This document shows, one piece after another, positions 59,235-64,000 of a stretch of DNA of 64,000 nucleotides. The stretch is from the NCBI GenBank assembly GCA_003116995.1, contig BDSL01000104.1:124001-188000 (forward strand). The letters are read 5' to 3'. The notes beneath the pieces are model-generated. The model was not told the origin of the DNA. It ran no database searches and saw only the letters and a list, made by a program, of their open reading frames with translations. Numbering within the stretch: the first letter of the stretch is position 1; each line of letters starts with the position of its first letter. The stretch comes from Yamagishiella unicocca (Eukaryota; Chlorophyta; Chlorophyceae; Chlamydomonadales; Volvocaceae). A program made the translations under genes and the position numbers.

Positions 59235-61614
59235 CTACCTGGATAGCTTGGAGCGAGGCTTGTTTGGCAGCAGAGAGTTGAGGGCGAACGGTCCGGCCTC
59301 TGCTGCCTCTGCTGAATCCGAAGCTGCTCAGCATTTCCCCGTATATCTGGGGTAATAGGAATCCCGATCGCGTGCGTCGTATTGGCGCAGCCGTAGTACG
59401 TAATGGGGGGCCTCGGCGTTGCGGGGCGCGAGCGGTCGGCCGGGGCAAGCTTGGCAACCAATGTGGTATTCACTTGCAAAACACCTAAACGTATTTCGGT
59501 TTGAAGTGCGCGCTGCTGCGGCGGTGGCGGAAGGCTGGCTGCGGAAGTAAGCCCGCACCGCGCGAGACGCGTATGCACCCGCGCCCAGGTGCGCGCGGCA
59601 GCCAGCCCAGCACTGAACACCTTTTCCAATAAATAAAAATGCGCTGGTTTGGACTGGTGGACTGTTATATCAATGCGGCGTGATCTATCTCGTGCGTGAT
59701 GGCACAAGATGTCCTCAACTCCTGCAGTGCAACGCCAGCTCTGTGCAACACGCACGCGGTCATGAGGCGAACAACATGTCTGACCTGAGCTCATTTAAGG
59801 GCGTTGTTCGCACAACATAAACTGTCTTACCGCTTAAGTGCAGCGGGCCTGTTGCTAGATTGACTTTTATATATGTTTTGGCCTGTGTCCCTGTAATTCT
59901 GACCCGGCGACAGTGCGTTGGTTGCTTCCGGGGCGCCGTCGGTTGTAGACCTCTGGCAGGATGGAGCTGGTAATAAGCCGGTGGTCGAGCCAGATCGAGA
60001 AATCGAGAACGGTCGCATCGTCGCGCGTACCGGTAGCCATATCAATGGTATGTCGTGCGCATTCATGAATAAAGCACACACTTCGACGCGATGCGGCTAC
60101 TCGATCGATACATATACACAACGATGCACAGCAACTGACAGCAACGTTTTCACGATGTAATGGGATGCAGCAGTGCGAGTTTTCGAGCGACAGGTCGTCG
60201 GTGGCAGGCCCCTGATCTATCAAAGTAGATAGTAGGAAGCAGTAGCCCAAATGGCCCACCTATCAGCAGTACAACAACTGCAGGCCAAGCAGCCCCTCGA
60301 CCAGAGTAACCAACAGAGCGGCTCAACAAGCCCTAACAATCCGATCAGAAGCCCCCCACCTGCTGAGGCCTAAGAAAAATCCCCACAAGTGGCCAGCGGC
60401 TCCTGTAACGTCTAAGTGAATCATGGGTATGGAAAGGTTACAATTAGAATCCGTTTCAGGGAACTTAAAAAAACCTGCATTCAGTATTATTGCCGCAAGG
60501 TTTTACATGTAAACCTTCACGGAACTGCTTGCGCCATGGTTTAGGACACATAGGGCTGTGCGTGGCGCGTTTGTTGTTTGTGGGGTGCGGCGTGTTGCTG
60601 GTATTTGTTTGGGGCTCTGTGCATTGATCTCTGGCCTTTCTTGTAGTGTGGCACGTATGTTTGGTTGGGTCGGTGTTTGTTTCTCCGTTTGGCGCCATTT
60701 GGCGTTGCGTCGCCGCAGGTAAGGTAACCGATCCGGCGGAGGCAGGCACGGACAATAAGCATCATCAGTACCGGTAGTGGTATTCGTTATAGTACTGGAA
60801 CTGTCTACCGTTGTATGTATGCCCACCTTGCCGACGAAACGTACAACTCCGTCTATCTGGTAACCATTATCCTTAAGAACTCCGGCCGCTGCTGTGAGCT
60901 GAACTTCATTTCGTACGTCGTGATAATTTATGCCAAGTTTAAATTAAGAAACGTCAGGAACCACCAATTCAGGGACCCTCCAAAAGCTTGCTTTTCCTTT
61001 CTTTTGGTAGCTCACTTGTTGGCGGATGTCCGATCGATCAAGCTATGCATGCAGATAGGTGGGCGCAGGCGGGCGGGACAACGAAAACGTATGTAATGAC
61101 CAATCAAAGATCCACCAAGGATGCTGCGATGACATATAGCAACTCACATACTTGCTTACAGCGCAATCATAGCACGACCCTGCCCAAGCGCCTCCCCTTA
61201 AGCTATCTGCCGGGCAAGTAGGCAACCGCATGGACGATCTTGCGGCCATACGCTGCAAAGCTCTGTGCGCAGCTACTGTCCGTAAGTGAGCGAGCAGAAG
61301 CACAACTAATTAATCTAGTAATCATTCTCACATACAGCATATATACGCATTAGTAGTCAAAAAATTCCCCGCTACTGGCTTAAACTATATGGACGCATCA
61401 AATTTAAACTGCGTCTTTAATAGACAGCTCGAGCAATGTGTTCTTGATAGGTAGGCTGGGCGATCGCCCGAAGCTGGGTAGGTAGGTATGTAGCTAGCTA
61501 TATCCGTGCACACGGCCGAAGTGCGTGGCCAGCGTTAATCATGAGCGTGCCGGGCCGTTCGTGCCCGACGGCGGCCGTCTGTTATTTCCTGCTGCTGCCT
61601 GGCTATCCAGGTAG
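59235..61614. other. spacer between tail-to-tail katG genes
   Basis: 2.4 kb holding both 3' UTRs. A plus-strand TGTAA lies near 59890 and a minus-strand TGTAA (TTACA) near 61156. No coding sequence or RNA gene recognised. The minus-strand frames around 60465-60826 are Thr/Asn-rich low-complexity translations without a family match. Confidence 0.5.
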
Positions 61615-64000
61615 CTAGGGGCACTCGCTCCGCGCAGGGCCCTTAAAGCGGTCTGCGTTCATCACCCGGGTCCAGGCCGACGCGAAAGTGGAGAGGAAGG
61701 CCCTGGAGTCGGCAGCGTACTCCTGAAGGGGTGGGTGGAGGGCGGGGAAGGTAAGGCCAACGTGTTTGCAACCATGTGGGCCGGTCTGTAACCGTTGGGC
61801 AGCGTGCCTCAGATAAAAGTCGGTCGAGGCTATATGGTGTTCACTGGTCCATCCAGCAGCAAGTCCCGCAAGGTCCCGCCCAACACATGTAGGATGACCC
61901 ACTCCAGTTAAATGCGACATCGTCCAGACGCTGTATCCATGCTCCCCGAAGCGTCATGTTCCCATGTTCCCACGACCCACCTGCGCAATTGCCAGGAAGT
62001 CGGCATCCCACTTGATGGCCAGGTCGGTGGGTGTCATGTACAGCGGCTTGCCCAGCGCCTTCATCTCCAGCAGGCCCGACGAGGACGTCACGTTCTCCCA
62101 CTCCTCATTCAGCAGAACCTGCACGCAACCACAGTCCAGGCGGGGCGGCTTATAACAAATTGTGGAAGACAGTAAAAAACACAATTCCACAATACCTTGA
62201 AGTAGTCGTTGGAAAGGCGCGACGGGTCGATGGTCCAGCTGCCGCTGTAGCCCAGGCGGCGCTGCTGGCTGGGGCTGCGCAGTCGGGCCTGCAGCGCCAC
62301 CATCTCCCGCGGCTCCAGGCCCATGACCTGCATGTTGTCGCGCAGCTGAACCAGCCTGCGAGTGTTACGGAAACGTGAGTGCCGTGGATGAGTGGGTCGT
62401 GCCCAGGTGGAGGCAAGGCATTTTCGCGGCAGTATGCTTGGCGCACACAACACCGCCGTCGCGTACGAGGTGAGCCCAGCAACGGATGGCGGCTGCACTA
62501 CTGCGCGAATCATTGTCTCAGGACAGATACCCGTTAACGGTCACTAGTAGTAGTAACTGTCCACTAGGCAGGCCACTAGTTCAACGCGTGCGGTCAACCA
62601 ATCCTGCCGGTACGTTTTCCTCTTTATACGACAGCGCTGTCGTACATGGACTCGATGGACTTCATATGCGACACCCTGCAGGGCCCTCTCCCAAGCCGCG
62701 CTCGCCGCCACATGCATCCCGTGCCGTAAGGCCACCCATGTACTCATGCGTATTGTATACTGTAACAGTTACTACTAAGTTTTGGGGTGTGCTACTGCTG
62801 GATCCATGCACGGCTTACTTGTCTGTGAATATGCGCGGCGGGGGGGTCGCGAGAGGCGGCTCCTGCCCGTCAGCGTCGGAGCGACCGCCGCAGAACCTCA
62901 TGTGCTTGGCGCCAGCCTTCTCCAGAGCCACATTGCCCGCCAGCACGATGAGGTCGGCCGTGGTGAGGGTGCCGTACTGCGCCTGGATCGGCGCCAGCAC
63001 GCGCAGCACACTGCACGGAGATGCCAGGTGCGGCAATGGGGCGTCCACCATTCCCATTCCTAGATTTAGATGCGGGACGTATCTGTTGTGGTAGTCCTTG
63101 TCGCCGAGACTAGATGGAGTAAACAGCAAGTAGCAGCAGAGACGGCATCATAGAAGCTAGGCGGCATGCAGTTGCCTCGTCGATGACACACAGTGCACCA
63201 TGCACCCCAGTACTCACGTACATCTTGAGTCCGTGACCGAACCCCCTCCCCCCTTCCCCCTCGCATCCACGGGTCTTCCTCGAAACCCTCCCCACCCACA
63301 CACCTGTCCATCCCCTTGTTGTCGGGCCAGTCCTTCTGCGGCGCGAACCGGATCCTCGCGCCGTTGCAGCCCCCCGAGTAGTCCGTCTGCCGGAAGCTGC
63401 TCGCGCACTGCCACGCCAGCGTCGCAAACAGCGCCCCGTAGTACGGCTTGCCGCCCACCAGGTCTGGCTGCAGCAGAGTGCTGGGGCGGCTCAGCGCCTT
63501 TATAACCTCCTTGGCCACTAACGCGTAGTCAGGCTTTGTGGCGGGCGGGGGGGGCAGCGGCGCCTGGAAGGGCTGCGGCGGCGGCACCAGGTTGCCGAGG
63601 CAGCGGGTGGCTGGGCCCATGTCGCGAGTCATGAGCTTGTACCAGGCGTGGCTGAAGGCGGTGTTCAGGGCGGACAGGTCCTCGGCGTACAGCTTCACCA
63701 GGGCCAGGTAGGCGGGGTCCATGAGCAGCGCCACGTCAGCAGTGAGCCTCATGATCGGGGGCAGCGGCTCAGTGGACTTGCTGTCGAAGTGCACGGGGCG
63801 CCACTGGTGGTGGCCTCCCGGGCCGGTGTGCTTTTCCCACTTGTATTTTAGAAGATCCTGTACGACCATCCGAGTGTTAAGGAGGGTAGGAAGTGAGGGA
63901 CGGGCGGTGGTAAGCCACTTGATGGCCGCTTTGTGAAGTGGTACGCAGCTGCAGCTAGCTAAGCTAGTTAGCTAGCTAGTAGCTAGATAGATAGCTAGTA
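61615..64000 (-). CDS. katG: catalase-peroxidase, copy 2, 3' half (runs off the window)
   Basis: Exons equivalent to exons 7-11 of copy 1: 63304-63857 (554 nt, same length), 62819-63010 (192 nt versus 198), 62196-62355 (160, same), 61981-62118 (138, same), 61615-61722 (108, same). The upstream exons, with the heme domain and signal peptide, should lie beyond 64000. Protein exon 7 differs from copy 1 at only a few residues (KHTG for KHIG, PLPPI for PLPQI, YAED for YAKD, QKDWP for QKNWP), while exon 8 (VLAPIQAQYGTLTTADLIVL) and exon 11 (YAADSRAFLSTFASAWTRV) are clearly diverged. No stop or frameshift interrupts the visible part, so it looks functional. Confidence 0.9.
63261..63288 (-). repeat. 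intronic repeat family 1, donor-side partial copy
   Basis: TCGCATCCACGGGTCTTCCT CG on the plus strand, 15 nt from the 5' splice site at 63303 of katG copy 2, sense to the gene. Copy 1 has a related GAGGAAACCCATGGGTCGG at 57610 just after the same donor. Confidence 0.65.

Noticed and set aside
60465..60826. Thr/Asn-rich small gene between the katG copies
   Set aside because: Low-complexity translation of TG-rich DNA, no splice or homology support.

Overview
The window looks like nuclear DNA of a volvocine/chlamydomonad green alga. Evidence: very GC-rich sequence, genes made of many short exons with GT...AG introns of about 80-1200 bp, TGTAA poly(A) signals, CCCTAAAA (Chlamydomonas-type telomere) motifs inside introns, and a cilia gene (BBS8). 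Species was not determined. Gene models below were assembled by hand from splice signals. For every complete model except the transposon genes the exon lengths sum to a multiple of three, and the joined proteins match known families end to end.

Layout. (1) 1-2445: 3' flank, no gene seen. (2) 2446-17476, minus: a 16-exon raffinose-synthase/alkaline alpha-galactosidase family gene (GH36). Its fourth-from-the-start exon follows a 5.2 kb intron that contains, on the opposite strand, a complete 13-exon MAD1 spindle-checkpoint gene (11127-15389). (3) 19125-24380, plus: BBS8/TTC8, a BBSome subunit. (4) 27677-38292, plus: a four-domain voltage-gated cation channel of about 2060 residues with an unusual Ser/Glu/Ser/Glu pore ring. 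(5) 39666-43110, plus: an organellar-type rhomboid protease. (6) 44629-53614: a candidate 9.0 kb mobile element bounded by 29-bp inverted repeats, with satellite arrays inside both ends, a tyrosine recombinase (frame-broken), Cys/His-finger proteins and a multi-exon Gly-rich gene. (7) 54211-59234, plus, and 61615-64000, minus: two catalase-peroxidase (KatG) genes, tail to tail; the second runs off the window.

The genes are functionally unrelated housekeeping, ciliary, membrane and stress genes; there is no operon logic. The most interesting layer is in the introns. A short repeat (core GAGGGAAACCCGTGG, about 65 bp when complete) recurs in introns of the GH36, BBS8, rhomboid and both katG genes. 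In nearly all copies it lies in sense orientation just after a 5' splice site or in antisense orientation just before a 3' splice site, and two unrelated genes share a near-identical ~755 bp intronic copy in the same transcriptional orientation. This resembles introner-type intron colonisation. In two genes the exon-intron junction itself is tandemly repeated.
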